64,000 nucleotides of DNA, from NCBI GenBank assembly GCA_002292375.1, contig DBBV01000006.1, forward strand, positions 246,976 to 310,975, in the 5' to 3' direction. The DNA is from Methylococcaceae bacterium UBA975. GTDB taxonomy: Bacteria; Pseudomonadota; Gammaproteobacteria; Methylococcales; Cycloclasticaceae. Position 1 is the first letter of the stretch, and the number at the start of each line of letters is the position of its first letter. The notes below the pieces were generated by a model. It was not told the DNA's origin. It did no database searches and saw nothing but the letters and a program-made list of their open reading frames with translations. Below, piece after piece: positions 1-8,465 of this stretch. Both the position numbers and the translations under genes were made by a program.

Positions 1-2
1 AA

Positions 3-2141
3 TACTTAGGCATTGAAGGCGGAGCTGATGGCCTACAAAGCATTAGCGCTTTTAGCGGCGGCCTCGGTAGCTTATTTATTGAAGATGGCGCGTTAAAATA
101 CACCGCACCGGCGAGTATCGATAACAATGACGCAGCGGTAGCGACTAGCTTTAATTACACCGTGACCGATGGTGATGGCGATACCGTCACCCGTACCGTC
201 GATCTTCGTATTACTGATACGGGTGTAAGCGCAGTGTCAGCCACCGGCGAAACGGTTGATGAAGACGATATTGTTGGTGCTGGCGGTAATGCCGCAGGAC
301 CGGGCGATGATGATGCAACCACCAGTGGCAGCATCAGTTATACCGTTGGTGCAGATGGGCTGGGTGGGGTTGCTTTATCCACTAGTAGTGCATTAACGAC
401 CGTTGGTGGTGATCCAGTCAATACCGTGTTTAATGCAGATGGTACGGGTGGTACGCTACTTGGTTACACCGGCACCGATGCAACGATAGAAGCAAATTGG
501 GTGTTTACCGTTGTCTTAAACGATGTGGATGCAACAGGTGCCGATTACACCACAACGCTATTGCAAGCGATACGCCACGCAGTGACAGATGATCCAAGTA
601 CAGAAACCGTTGAAACAGCTTTTGAAGACAACGTGGATTTGGTAGTTAACGTAACGGTAACCGATGGTGATGGTAGCGTTGATACTAGTAACGCCAGTTT
701 CACCATCTCAATCGACGACGATACCCCCGTTTTTGGCGCAGCAAACGATGGGTTTATGTCTAACACCGATGTGGGGCCTATTTACTTAACCGGCGATCTG
801 GCGTTAAGTGCCGGTGCTGATGGGCTCGCCTCACTCACCATTTCTGGGCGTGAGGGTACTATTGGTGATGTCACTGGCATACTAGGTAAAAATGGCTCAG
901 GTGAGCCGATTATTCTTACCTCAGGTGGTGAGCCTTTGCATTATAAGGCCAATAGCGATGGCTCTATCAGCGCTGTTGTGGTCATAGATGAGACTGAAAG
1001 CGTTGTATTTAACGTGTCTGTAGATGCAGAAACGGGTAGTTATGAGGTTGAGTTTTTTGGCATCGTTGATGAAGCCAGCAGCACAGCAAGCGTTGATCTT
1101 AGTTCAGGTAATAGTGGCGTTTCTGGTGGTAGTAATGGCGAAATACTCGTGCTTGCTAATGCACTAGACGGGGTAACGGTTACCGCAACAGCGGTGGGTC
1201 ATTATGGTAATGCTGCTAATGTTAATGCCTCAGGACAAGGTATGGGTGTTGCTCAGGCGGCTGAAATTAATGGTATTCGAACAAAAGATCAAGACTCAGA
1301 CTCGCAACAAAGTGAAGTATTAAGTCTTAAGTTTACTGATAGTGACACTGATGCGGCTAAAACCTTAACAGAGATAGGCTTTGTTGCGGACCAATTGGGC
1401 GTCACGGAGACTGTGGTTGTAGATTTGTACTTAAATGGCGTTAAGGTAGGTACGACACTGACCTTTCTTGGGGAAAATGCCAAGGGTTCCAGCAATGCAG
1501 GCGATGATTTTTTTGTTATTAAAGCGTCTGATGCAGGAGCAACTACGTTTGATGAAATTCAATTTTCAGCCTTGCCCGGTTCAAATCAGGGTGAAAGTTA
1601 TCGTATAGACTCATTAATATTGGATACTAACCCAGATGTTTTCGACGTTACCACCAGCTTTGACGTTGTAGCGACGGATGGCGATGGTGATGTGGTAACA
1701 ACCAGCTTTGATTTAACGCTTGATGCTAATGATGTTATTGAAGGCAGCGATGGTGACGACGTTTTAGTGGGTAACGGCGGTCTTGAGACATTAATCGGTG
1801 GAGAGGGAGACGATATCTTGACTGGCAATGGAAGCGAGTCTGGCGGAGTGGAAGCCGATATATTTGAATTTAGCCTAGCTACAAACTCGGGTCATGATGT
1901 GATTACCGATTTTGCTGCGGGTACGGATAGCTTGCATTTTACTGACGTGATTGATATCAACGCTTCAGCTGGGATTGACGCGTTAGACGCCATTACAAGT
2001 GTGGCTGATAATGGTACAGATGTGGTGATTGGCCTTAGCAATGGCGGTAGCATCACATTGGCTGATTTAGGCAGCAATACAATCAACAGTATTGGCGCCC
2101 TAGATACGCTGCTGACGGCTGGTCATATCGACGTTAATTAA
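3..2141 (+). CDS. C-terminal part of a giant type I-secreted repeat adhesin
   Basis: This frame is open from the first bases of the window to the stop, so the gene starts upstream and only its 3' end is seen. The product is acidic and rich in Asp, Gly, Thr, Ser and Val. It has repeated Ig-like/VCBS-type segments with the phrase VTDGDGD recurring, as in LapA/VCBS surface adhesins secreted by type I systems. Near the C-terminus come RTX-like nonapeptide glycine/aspartate repeats (GSDGDD, GGEGDDILTG), which are known to bind calcium. These are followed by a terminal region containing FEFS and HDVITDFAAGTDSL, typical of VCA0849-class type I secretion targets. It is probably exported in one step and held at the cell surface for biofilm formation. 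The family call is firm. The ligand, total size and transporter cannot be seen. A terminator follows the stop. Confidence 0.88.
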   Translation, partial: YLGIEGGADGLQSISAFSGGLGSLFIEDGALKYTAPASIDNNDAAVATSFNYTVTDGDGDTVTRTVDLRITDTGVSAVSATGETVDEDDIVGAGGNAAGPGDDDATTSGSISYTVGADGLGGVALSTSSALTTVGGDPVNTVFNADGTGGTLLGYTGTDATIEANWVFTVVLNDVDATGADYTTTLLQAIRHAVTDDPSTETVETAFEDNVDLVVNVTVTDGDGSVDTSNASFTISIDDDTPVFGAANDGFMSNTDVGPIYLTGDLALSAGADGLASLTISGREGTIGDVTGILGKNGSGEPIILTSGGEPLHYKANSDGSISAVVVIDETESVVFNVSVDAETGSYEVEFFGIVDEASSTASVDLSSGNSGVSGGSNGEILVLANALDGVTVTATAVGHYGNAANVNASGQGMGVAQAAEINGIRTKDQDSDSQQSEVLSLKFTDSDTDAAKTLTEIGFVADQLGVTETVVVDLYLNGVKVGTTLTFLGENAKGSSNAGDDFFVIKASDAGATTFDEIQFSALPGSNQGESYRIDSLILDTNPDVFDVTTSFDVVATDGDGDVVTTSFDLTLDANDVIEGSDGDDVLVGNGGLETLIGGEGDDILTGNGSESGGVEADIFEFSLATNSGHDVITDFAAGTDSLHFTDVIDINASAGIDALDAITSVADNGTDVVIGLSNGGSITLADLGSNTINSIGALDTLLTAGHIDVN

Positions 2142-2160
2142 ACGTTTTTTGCTAGACAAT

Positions 2161-2194
2161 AAAAAGCCTCGTTCTATCGAGGCTTTTTATTTTG
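2161..2194 (+). terminator. Rho-independent terminator after the adhesin gene
   Basis: An A-rich left arm with GCCTCG pairs with CGAGGC and is followed by a T-rich tail, about 20 bases after the adhesin stop. The A-rich left side means it could also work in the other direction. Confidence 0.85.
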
Positions 2195-2298
2195 CGCGTA
2201 AAGTAAATTGGCTAAGTGCGAACAGTTATACACCATCAAACCCTCAGGCAAATAAGGATGATGCGATTTGATGACCAGCGGAGGACATCAAGTGAAGA

Positions 2299-2375
2299 TG
2301 GCGCGCCCGACAGGAGTCGAACCTGTGACCCCCACCTTCGGAGGGTGGTACTCTATCCAGCTGAGCTACGGGCGC
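2299..2375 (-). tRNA. tRNA-Arg (anticodon CCG)
   Basis: On the minus strand a 7-bp acceptor stem (GCGCCCG with CGGGCGC) encloses a D arm with GCTCAGCTGGATAGAGT. The anticodon stem CCACC/GGTGG has the loop CTCCGAA, giving anticodon CCG, which reads CGG arginine codons. The T arm carries GGTTCGACTCC. The 3' CCA is encoded in the genome. No other tRNA lies beside it. Confidence 0.95.
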
Positions 2376-2522
2376 ATTAAATTTTAGGCAGTTATTATAA
2401 CGTGATAAGTCTGAAGGTATATTATTAACTGCTGGCAAAAAGAATAATGCGCGGTTTTTATTTCGGCATTGTAATCTAGGGTTTATAATGCCCATCAAAT
2501 ATCACAAATAGGGAGTCAGTGC

Positions 2523-3011
2523 GTGAGCGAAGACAAAAAGATTTTTAGTAATATTGGTATTGTAGTAGCCGTTTTAGCGGGTATTGCAATATTGATTGGT
2601 ATTGTTGCTACGGGGCTTATTGACGGTGAATCATCGGATAGAACCGCTTGGCAAGAAAAGAAAGTGCTCGATAGAATTAAGCCGTTGGGTGTGGTTGCAA
2701 CCACTGCTGAGGAAGCGCAAAAAGCCAGCCCCAAGTTAGCAGAACCAGCGCCTGTTGTTGCTTCTGGTCCGATGTCGGCGGAACAAGTGTATAACACGGC
2801 GTGTTTAGCCTGCCATTCAACCGGTGTGGCCGGTGCGCCAAAAACGGGTGATGTTGCCGCCTGGGCCCCACGTATTGCACAGGGCGAAGACGTCTTATTT
2901 GAACATGCAACCAAAGGCTTTAAAGGCATGCCGCCACGTGGTGGTTCATCGCAGTTGACTGATGAAGAGGTGAAAGCAGCGATTGACTTTATGTTGGCTA
3001 AAAGCCAATAA
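2523..3011 (+). CDS. Membrane-anchored cytochrome c5 family protein
   Basis: This is a 162-residue monohaem class I cytochrome c. An N-terminal hydrophobic helix (about residues 9-33) would act as an uncleaved signal anchor and place the haem domain in the periplasm. The haem-binding site CLACH is at residues 94-98. The likely distal methionine is in KGMPP near residue 136, which is the cytochrome c5 arrangement. It probably shuttles electrons in respiration; its partners are unknown. The start is a GTG preceded by AGGGAG at good spacing. It converges with rep, and its terminator lies inside the 3' end of the rep coding sequence. Confidence 0.88.
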   Translation: MSEDKKIFSNIGIVVAVLAGIAILIGIVATGLIDGESSDRTAWQEKKVLDRIKPLGVVATTAEEAQKASPKLAEPAPVVASGPMSAEQVYNTACLACHSTGVAGAPKTGDVAAWAPRIAQGEDVLFEHATKGFKGMPPRGGSSQLTDEEVKAAIDFMLAKSQ

Positions 3012-3012
3012 G

Positions 3013-5037
3013 CTAGCTGAGTAAACTTTTCATAAGGGCCAAGCTATCTTGGCCCTTTTTCTTTTGTTCTTTAGGGTCTTGTTTATTAACAGCGGCCCAA
3101 TCTAAATCGTCTGCTGGTAGCTCGGTTAAAAAACGGCTCGGTTCGGTAGATGACACATCGCCGTATTTTTTACGTTGCGAGCAGTAGCTAAAGGTGAGTT
3201 GTTTTTGTGCGCGGGTAATCCCCACGTAGGCCAGTCGTCGCTCTTCTTCAACTTGTTCAGAGTCGATGCTGTTTTGGTGCGGTAAGATGCCTTCTTCCAT
3301 GCCGATTAAATACACATAGGGGAATTCTAAGCCCTTTGCGGCGTGCAAGGTCATTAGTTTGATTTGGTCGTTTTTTTCTTCTTCATTACGTTCTAGGCTG
3401 TCTAGTAGCATCATGCGCGAGACGATGTCGCCAAGGCTGCGTTCTTCAGTTGATTTTTTTGCGCTATTATCAATCCATTTGATCAGTTCTAGTACATTGT
3501 CGATTCGTCGTTCGGCTTGTTTGTCACTATTGGCGTGCGCCTTAATCCAGTCGTAATAATCGATGTGTTGAATCATTTCGTGCAAGATGGCAATCGGGTC
3601 TTCTTGCCGGGTCCGGTCAGACAGTTGCACAATCCAATCACAAAAAGCGCTCAGTTTTTTGTAACTGCGTTCACTTAAGTGCTGCTCTAGGCCTATTTCA
3701 AAGCAGGCATCAAATAAGCTGCAGTGGCGTTGGTTGGCGTAGAGGGCTAATTTTTCTATGGTAGAGGTGCCTATTTCGCGTCGCGGGGTATTGATGACAC
3801 GTAAAAAAGCACTGTTATCGTCGGGATTTATCAGCAACTTAATGTAACTTAAGATGTCTTTAATTTCGGTGTGCGCAAAAAATGAGGTGCCACCACTAAT
3901 GGCATAGGGCAGCGATAGCTCGCGCAAGCTTTTTTCTAACATTCTGGCTTGGTGGTTGCTGCGATAGAGAATGGCAAAATCACTGTTGTTTGCGCGTAGT
4001 TTAAATTTGCTGCGTGATATTTCTGCGGCAACTTGTTGTGCTTCAGAAAACTCATCCTTGCATTTAATGACGTTTATTTTTTCATCACCTTGAATGCTGC
4101 TCCATAGGTTTTTTTCATACAAATGCGGGTTATTGCTAATCAGCTGGTTAGCCGACTTTAAAATACGCTGGGTTGAGCGGTAATTTTGTTCCAGTTTAAT
4201 AATTTCTAGCCGTGGAAAGTTGGTTTTTAATTGAAACAGGTTTTCTGGGTTGGCGCCGCGCCACGCATAAATGGACTGGTCGTCGTCGCCTACTACAGTA
4301 AATTGCCCGAGCGGCCCGACAAGGTATTTAAATAACTCATATTGGGTGCCGTTGGTATCTTGATACTCGTCTAAAAGTAGGTAGCGGGTGGTGTTGCGCC
4401 ATTTTTCTAGTACCTCGGGGTGTTCTTTAAACAGGGTGAGTGGAGCAAGGATTAAGTCGTCAAAATCTACTGAGTTGCACACCAGATTGTACTGCTGGTA
4501 TTGCTCGTATAACGCGGCAGCAAATTGCTGCTGTTGATCTTCTGCCATAGACATGGCTTGCGCAGGGAGTATGGCCTGATTTTTCCAGCCGGATATTTGC
4601 CAAGCCAAGGGCTTAATTTGCGCTTTATCGAGCTGATGTTTGCCGTTTTCTAAAATGTCCTGCAATACCTTTTGTTTATCTAACTCGTCTAGAATGCTGA
4701 TATTTTTTTTCAACGATAAAGACAGGTGCTCACGCCGAATAATATCGAGGCCGAGTGAGTGAAAGGTCGAAATCCGTACTTGATTCGCCGTTTTAGCCGG
4801 GCAAATTTTTTCTACCCGTGAGCGCATCTCTTTGGCGGCCTTATTGGTAAAGGTAACGGCGGTAATGTGCTTTGCCTCAATGCCGTTTTTTAACAGGTGT
4901 GAAATTTTTTCGGTAATAACGCGGGTTTTACCGCTGCCCGCGCCAGCAATAACCAATAGCGGTTTGTCCGTGGTAATAACGGCTTTATGTTGTTCGGGAT
5001 TTAGTTTGGACACAACGGGACAAAGGGGTAACTGCAA
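3013..5037 (-). CDS. rep: ATP-dependent DNA helicase Rep (UvrD/Rep superfamily 1)
   Basis: Rep is a 3'-5' DNA helicase that helps replication forks past protein blocks and restarts stalled forks. The 674-residue protein carries the superfamily 1 motifs: Walker A AGAGSGKTR near the N-terminus, TFTNKAAKEM (Ia), DEYQDTN (II), VVGDDDQSIYAWRGA (III), LEQNYRST (IV) and LMTLHAAKGLEFPYV (V). VGITRA follows near the end. It matches E. coli Rep closely along its length and better than UvrD. The given start is a TTG; a GTG at 5013, giving a start nearer the usual family N-terminus, is equally plausible because neither has a strong ribosome binding site. The 3' end contains the convergent cytochrome gene's terminator hairpin. 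Confidence 0.95.
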   Translation of the reverse strand: MQLPLCPVVSKLNPEQHKAVITTDKPLLVIAGAGSGKTRVITEKISHLLKNGIEAKHITAVTFTNKAAKEMRSRVEKICPAKTANQVRISTFHSLGLDIIRREHLSLSLKKNISILDELDKQKVLQDILENGKHQLDKAQIKPLAWQISGWKNQAILPAQAMSMAEDQQQQFAAALYEQYQQYNLVCNSVDFDDLILAPLTLFKEHPEVLEKWRNTTRYLLLDEYQDTNGTQYELFKYLVGPLGQFTVVGDDDQSIYAWRGANPENLFQLKTNFPRLEIIKLEQNYRSTQRILKSANQLISNNPHLYEKNLWSSIQGDEKINVIKCKDEFSEAQQVAAEISRSKFKLRANNSDFAILYRSNHQARMLEKSLRELSLPYAISGGTSFFAHTEIKDILSYIKLLINPDDNSAFLRVINTPRREIGTSTIEKLALYANQRHCSLFDACFEIGLEQHLSERSYKKLSAFCDWIVQLSDRTRQEDPIAILHEMIQHIDYYDWIKAHANSDKQAERRIDNVLELIKWIDNSAKKSTEERSLGDIVSRMMLLDSLERNEEEKNDQIKLMTLHAAKGLEFPYVYLIGMEEGILPHQNSIDSEQVEEERRLAYVGITRAQKQLTFSYCSQRKKYGDVSSTEPSRFLTELPADDLDWAAVNKQDPKEQKKKGQDSLALMKSLLS
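3034..3064 (+). terminator. Terminator of the cytochrome c5 gene, inside the rep coding end
   Basis: AAGGGCCAAG pairs with CTTGGCCCTT and is followed by a T tract. The hairpin starts about 22 bases after the cytochrome stop and lies within the last codons of the convergent rep gene, so one sequence serves both purposes. Confidence 0.8.
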
Positions 5038-5115
5038 AGGTAAATTTTAACTGTTTTTTATACAGGGGTTCACACCTTTTTACGTTTTATATACAGATTA
5101 AACAGCAGGCTTTTT

Positions 5116-6630
5116 TTAATGGATAGACTTATCCAATTTACGGTAACTGAGTGCCTCGGTCAGGTGTTGGCGTTGAATATTGGCTTGTTGGTTCATATCG
5201 GCAATGCTTCTGGCGACGCGCAAAATGCGGTGGTAGGCACGGTGCGATAGGCCCAATTTCTCGATGGCGTGTTCCAGTAAGGCATGATCGCTGTCGCAAA
5301 TTTGGCAATGCGCTTTAATGTCCCTGGTGCTCATCATGTGGTTGGTTTTGCCCTGTCTTTGGATGCTGTATTGTTGCGATTGACGTACTCGATCAGCGAT
5401 ACAGGCACTCGTTTCTTCACCGCCGTGGCTACCTTTGCGCAACAGCTCACTCGATACGCGTGGCACTTCAATGTGCATATCAATTCTATCTAATAGTGGG
5501 CCAGATATTTTATGGCGGTATCGTAAAATTTGCAGCGGGCTACAGCGGCAGCGCTGTGAAGCATCACCTAAGTAACCACAGGGACAGGGGTTCATCGCGG
5601 CGATTAGTTGGAAACGGGCGGGAAACTCGGTTTGATGATTGGCACGAGAGATGGATATGGAGCCATTTTCTAGCGGTTCACGCAAAACCTCTAAGACCTT
5701 GCGGTCAAATTCGGGTAGCTCATCTAAAAATAACACGCCGTTATGCGCCAGTGACACTTCGCCTGGTTTTGGGTGGCTGCCACCACCGACTAAGGCTACG
5801 GCCGATGCGCTATGGTGGGGTGACCTGAAGGGCGGTATTTGCCAGTGGGCAATATCAACAGGGTGCTGGCTGATAGAATAAATTGACGCAGACTCAACGG
5901 CCTCTTTTTCTTGCAGCTTAGGTAATATGCTGGGTAAACGAGATGCCAGCATGGATTTGCCAGTGCCCGGTGGCCCCAGCATTAATAGGCTATGCCTGCC
6001 GACGGCTGCAATTTCTAGCGCACGCTTAATGTGTTGCTGGCCGTGCACATCGGCAAAGTCGGCTAACGATGGTGTGATTGCTTGATGGTTGGTAGGGCGG
6101 GTAAATGCGGCGATAGCTTGTTGTCCATTGAGGTGTGCGCACAGCTCTAATAAATGTCTGCAACCCAATACATCCAGTTTTGAAATGAGTGCCGCCTCTG
6201 CCTGATTTTGCAGAGGGACACAAAGTTTTCGTTTGTAGGAACGGCAGGCGATAGCAGCAGGTAAAGCGCCTTGAATAGATCTGAGTTCACCACCTAAAGA
6301 CAGTTCACCTAAAAACTCGTAGTCTTTTAAAATAGAATTCGGCAGCTGTTTTGACGCCACAAGAATACTGAGTGCAATGGGTAAATCGAAACGACCGCCT
6401 TCTTTAGGTAGATCGGCGGGTGCAAGATTAATGGTAATACGTTTAGCGGGGAACTCAAATTGGCAATTAATGATGGCGCTACGGACCCGATCCTTGCTTT
6501 CTTTTACTGCGGCTTCTGGCAGCCCGACAATAGACAAGCTGGGTAATCCGTTAGCTAGGTGTGCTTCAACGGTGACTAAGGGGGCATTAATCCCGCTTGA
6601 GCTACGACTGTATACAGTTGCTAACGACAT
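5116..6630 (-). CDS. comM: YifB/ComM family Mg-chelatase-like AAA+ ATPase
   Basis: This 504-residue AAA+ protein belongs to the YifB/ComM family. ComM is a hexameric helicase that promotes branch migration when transformed DNA is integrated. An N-terminal Lon-S5-like ChlI region (about 20-140) is followed by a Mg-chelatase ATPase domain with Walker A GPPGTGKS (219-226), Walker B-like GVLFLDELPEF and the family motif MNPCPCG. The C-terminal Mg-chelatase domain ends with SYRKLDKS. Its presence is compatible with natural competence but does not prove it, since the family is very widespread. It stands alone between rep and ubiK on the same strand. Confidence 0.93.
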   Translation of the reverse strand: MSLATVYSRSSSGINAPLVTVEAHLANGLPSLSIVGLPEAAVKESKDRVRSAIINCQFEFPAKRITINLAPADLPKEGGRFDLPIALSILVASKQLPNSILKDYEFLGELSLGGELRSIQGALPAAIACRSYKRKLCVPLQNQAEAALISKLDVLGCRHLLELCAHLNGQQAIAAFTRPTNHQAITPSLADFADVHGQQHIKRALEIAAVGRHSLLMLGPPGTGKSMLASRLPSILPKLQEKEAVESASIYSISQHPVDIAHWQIPPFRSPHHSASAVALVGGGSHPKPGEVSLAHNGVLFLDELPEFDRKVLEVLREPLENGSISISRANHQTEFPARFQLIAAMNPCPCGYLGDASQRCRCSPLQILRYRHKISGPLLDRIDMHIEVPRVSSELLRKGSHGGEETSACIADRVRQSQQYSIQRQGKTNHMMSTRDIKAHCQICDSDHALLEHAIEKLGLSHRAYHRILRVARSIADMNQQANIQRQHLTEALSYRKLDKSIH

Positions 6631-6669
6631 GGAATCCTTTCCTTGCGCCGGTTAGGGCTGAGTTAGGTG

Positions 6670-6912
6670 TTATTTATCGGCAGATAGCGCGCTAATGGTT
6701 TTTTCTAAGCGTTCTAGTTTTTCGCGTGTTTTTGCGAGTACTGCTGACTGCGTATCAAATTCTTCTCGTGTCACTAAGTCTAAGGCAGAAAATTGTTGCT
6801 GCAAAATGGTTTTAAGGTTTTTTTCGGTGTCGTTTTTGAACTCGATTAAACCAGCCGGTAATTGCTCGCTTAAGGAGGAGGCGATTTTTTCAATGGTTTT
6901 TATGTCGATCAT
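6670..6912 (-). CDS. ubiK: Ubiquinone biosynthesis accessory factor UbiK
   Basis: An 80-residue protein of the UbiK (formerly YqiC/BMFP) family. The family trimerises through a C-terminal coiled coil, binds membrane phospholipid and assists the soluble Ubi complex in aerobic ubiquinone synthesis. The N-terminal half (IEKIASSLSEQLPAG) is the amphipathic family signature. The C-terminal half (LAKTREKLERLEKTI) is a clear heptad coiled coil. Three other ubiquinone genes lie in this window (coq7, ubiH and a ubiI-like gene). It is just upstream of comM on the same strand, 39 bases away, and may share its transcript. Confidence 0.9.
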   Translation of the reverse strand: MIDIKTIEKIASSLSEQLPAGLIEFKNDTEKNLKTILQQQFSALDLVTREEFDTQSAVLAKTREKLERLEKTISALSADK

Positions 6913-7158
6913 AGTGTGGCGGTTGGGGTTATTAAAAATACATAAATGACAAGGTTATTAGCCAGAGCACCATAACGGTGCAAAATTAAGTAAAAATGAT
7001 TACAAACAGTGCGTTTATTGTTGTTTTTTGTGAAATAGTTCCGCTGAAATCACTAATATTGTGTTAATCTAACAACATGAATATTACAGTTACGTGACGC
7101 TATATTTTGCAGCGTAACGCATATCATAACTTAACTATAAATACTAATGGAGCTAAAA

Positions 7159-7842
7159 ATGAAAACTTTAAAAACAACAGCAATTATCGGCTTATTGGCT
7201 GCTTCTGGCGCAGCAAGTGCGATTGAATTAAGCGGAAACGTTGCTTTAACAACTGATTACGTATGGCGTGGCGTTTCTCAAACAGACGGTTCACCAGCTA
7301 TTCAAGGTGGCTTTGATGCGGACTTAGGCAACGGCGTATATGCGGGTGTTTGGGGTTCAAATGTAGATTTCGGCGGCGATGAAAGCATGGAGCTGGATGT
7401 TTACGCAGGTTGGGCTGGCGAATTTAACGGCGTTGGCGTTGATGTGGGTTTTATTCATTATGCATACCCTACTTCTGATACAGAAACAGACTTTAATGAA
7501 ATTTATGTTGGCCTTTCAATGGGTCCAGCTTCGTTGACTCAGTATTTTGGTGTTGATCTAGGTTCTGATGACCTTGGTGACTATAGACTTGGTAACTACA
7601 CAGATTTAGGTCTTGATCTGGGTGCCTACAATGGCGTTGCTTTCTCTGCACACCTTGGCTACTACGATCTACAAAAAGCTAACGATTACTGGGATTGGAA
7701 ATTAGCCGCTTCAACCAGCTACTTAGGTGCTGATTGGGAATTAGCTTACACAGACCTTGATACTAATTCTAACGATAGTGGTAGTGAGCTTGGCTCAAGC
7801 GATGACGGTACAGTTACATTGACTGTTTCTAAGTCTCTATAA
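7159..7842 (+). CDS. TorF family putative outer-membrane porin
   Basis: A 227-residue exported beta-barrel protein of the TorF/TIGR02001 family. Residues 1-21 (MKTLKTTAIIGLLAASGAASA) form a signal peptide with an AXA cleavage site. The mature protein opens with the family hallmark TDYVWRGVSQTDGSPA and alternates aromatic and glycine/aspartate-rich strands. An ATG 12 bases upstream is in frame, but GGAG at 7149-7152 sits 6 bases before the second ATG, so I take 7159 as the start. Genes of this family often precede glnK-amtB, as here, suggesting a role in passage of small nitrogen compounds; the substrate is unproven. Confidence 0.88.
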   Translation: MKTLKTTAIIGLLAASGAASAIELSGNVALTTDYVWRGVSQTDGSPAIQGGFDADLGNGVYAGVWGSNVDFGGDESMELDVYAGWAGEFNGVGVDVGFIHYAYPTSDTETDFNEIYVGLSMGPASLTQYFGVDLGSDDLGDYRLGNYTDLGLDLGAYNGVAFSAHLGYYDLQKANDYWDWKLAASTSYLGADWELAYTDLDTNSNDSGSELGSSDDGTVTLTVSKSL

Positions 7843-7872
7843 GTTGTATTAAAGAACACAATACGTTCTAGG

Positions 7873-7901
7873 AAACGCCCCTCATTGAGGGGCGTTTTTT
7901 T
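7873..7901 (+). terminator. Rho-independent terminator after the porin gene
   Basis: ACGCCCCTC pairs with GAGGGGCGT, with a 3-base loop and a run of seven T. It separates the porin transcript from the nitrogen-regulated glnK-amtB unit. Confidence 0.92.
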
Positions 7902-7944
7902 GCGCGCGTGAAAACCATAGTGATTACTCGATAATCAAAAAAAT

Positions 7945-7961
7945 CGCACCGTAGTGGTGCG
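7945..7961. promoter_or_regulatory. NtrC-type enhancer site upstream of glnK
   Basis: CGCACC-GTAGT-GGTGCG is a perfect palindrome with the GCACC-N5-GGTGC layout of NtrC sites. Its centre lies about 110 bases before the start point predicted from the sigma-54 promoter, the distance known for E. coli NtrC enhancers. Followed by TTTT it could be misread as a terminator, but a terminator already stands just before it. Confidence 0.72.
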
Positions 7962-8035
7962 TTTTGGTTGTTTTTATCTTTAGTTAATTAGCTTAATTGA
8001 TTATAAGTAATTGTTTTTAATATAGTTATAAAAGA

Positions 8036-8051
8036 TGGCATGCCCTGTGCT
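8036..8051 (+). promoter_or_regulatory. Sigma-54 (-24/-12) promoter of glnK-amtB
   Basis: TGGCATG-CCCT-GTGCT matches the RpoN consensus TGGCACG-N4-TTGCW, with the invariant GG and GC exactly 10 bases apart. It lies about 48 bases before the glnK ATG and downstream of an NtrC-like palindrome. Together these predict induction under nitrogen limitation. Confidence 0.8.
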
Positions 8052-8098
8052 TTATAAGTGCTTGTCAATAAGACACTTTAAAGAAACGAGGAATAATA

Positions 8099-8437
8099 AT
8101 GAAACTAGTAACAGCAATATTAAAGCCTTTTAAATTAGACGATGTGCGTGAAGCACTGTCTGATATGGGCGTCTCTGGTATTACCGTGACTGAAGTCAAA
8201 GGGTTTGGTCGTCAAAAAGGTCACACCGAGCTTTACCGTGGTTCTGAATATGTTGTCGACTTTTTACCAAAAGTAAAAGTAGAAATCGCTTTGTCTGATG
8301 ATCAAGTTGAGCAAGCGGTAGATGCGATTATTAAAGCAGCGAATACAGGAAAAATAGGTGACGGTAAGATTTTTGTTACCGAATTGGAAAAAGTTGTCCG
8401 TATCCGTACGGGTGAAACGGGCGCTGAAGCGCTGTAA
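8099..8437 (+). CDS. glnK: Nitrogen regulatory protein P-II (GlnK)
   Basis: A 112-residue PII signal protein, a trimer that senses ATP/ADP and 2-oxoglutarate and controls ammonium uptake and nitrogen enzymes. The T-loop carries the uridylylation site Tyr51 in ELYRGSEYVVDF. The B-loop TGKIGDGKIFV and the C-terminal VRIRTGETG are intact. Linkage to amtB 13 bases downstream is the conserved glnK-amtB pair, in which GlnK plugs the transporter when nitrogen is ample. AGGA stands upstream of the ATG. Transcription is predicted from the sigma-54/NtrC region. Confidence 0.95.
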   Translation: MKLVTAILKPFKLDDVREALSDMGVSGITVTEVKGFGRQKGHTELYRGSEYVVDFLPKVKVEIALSDDQVEQAVDAIIKAANTGKIGDGKIFVTELEKVVRIRTGETGAEAL

Positions 8438-8465
8438 ATAATTTATATACTTGGAGGATCTAAAC

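Noticed and set aside
2244..2498. 84-codon minus-strand frame
   Set aside because: It runs through the tRNA-Arg gene and resembles no protein family.
7945..7965. Hairpin plus TTTT read as a second porin terminator
   Set aside because: A strong terminator already precedes it, and the 17-bp palindrome matches the NtrC layout at the right distance from a sigma-54 promoter.
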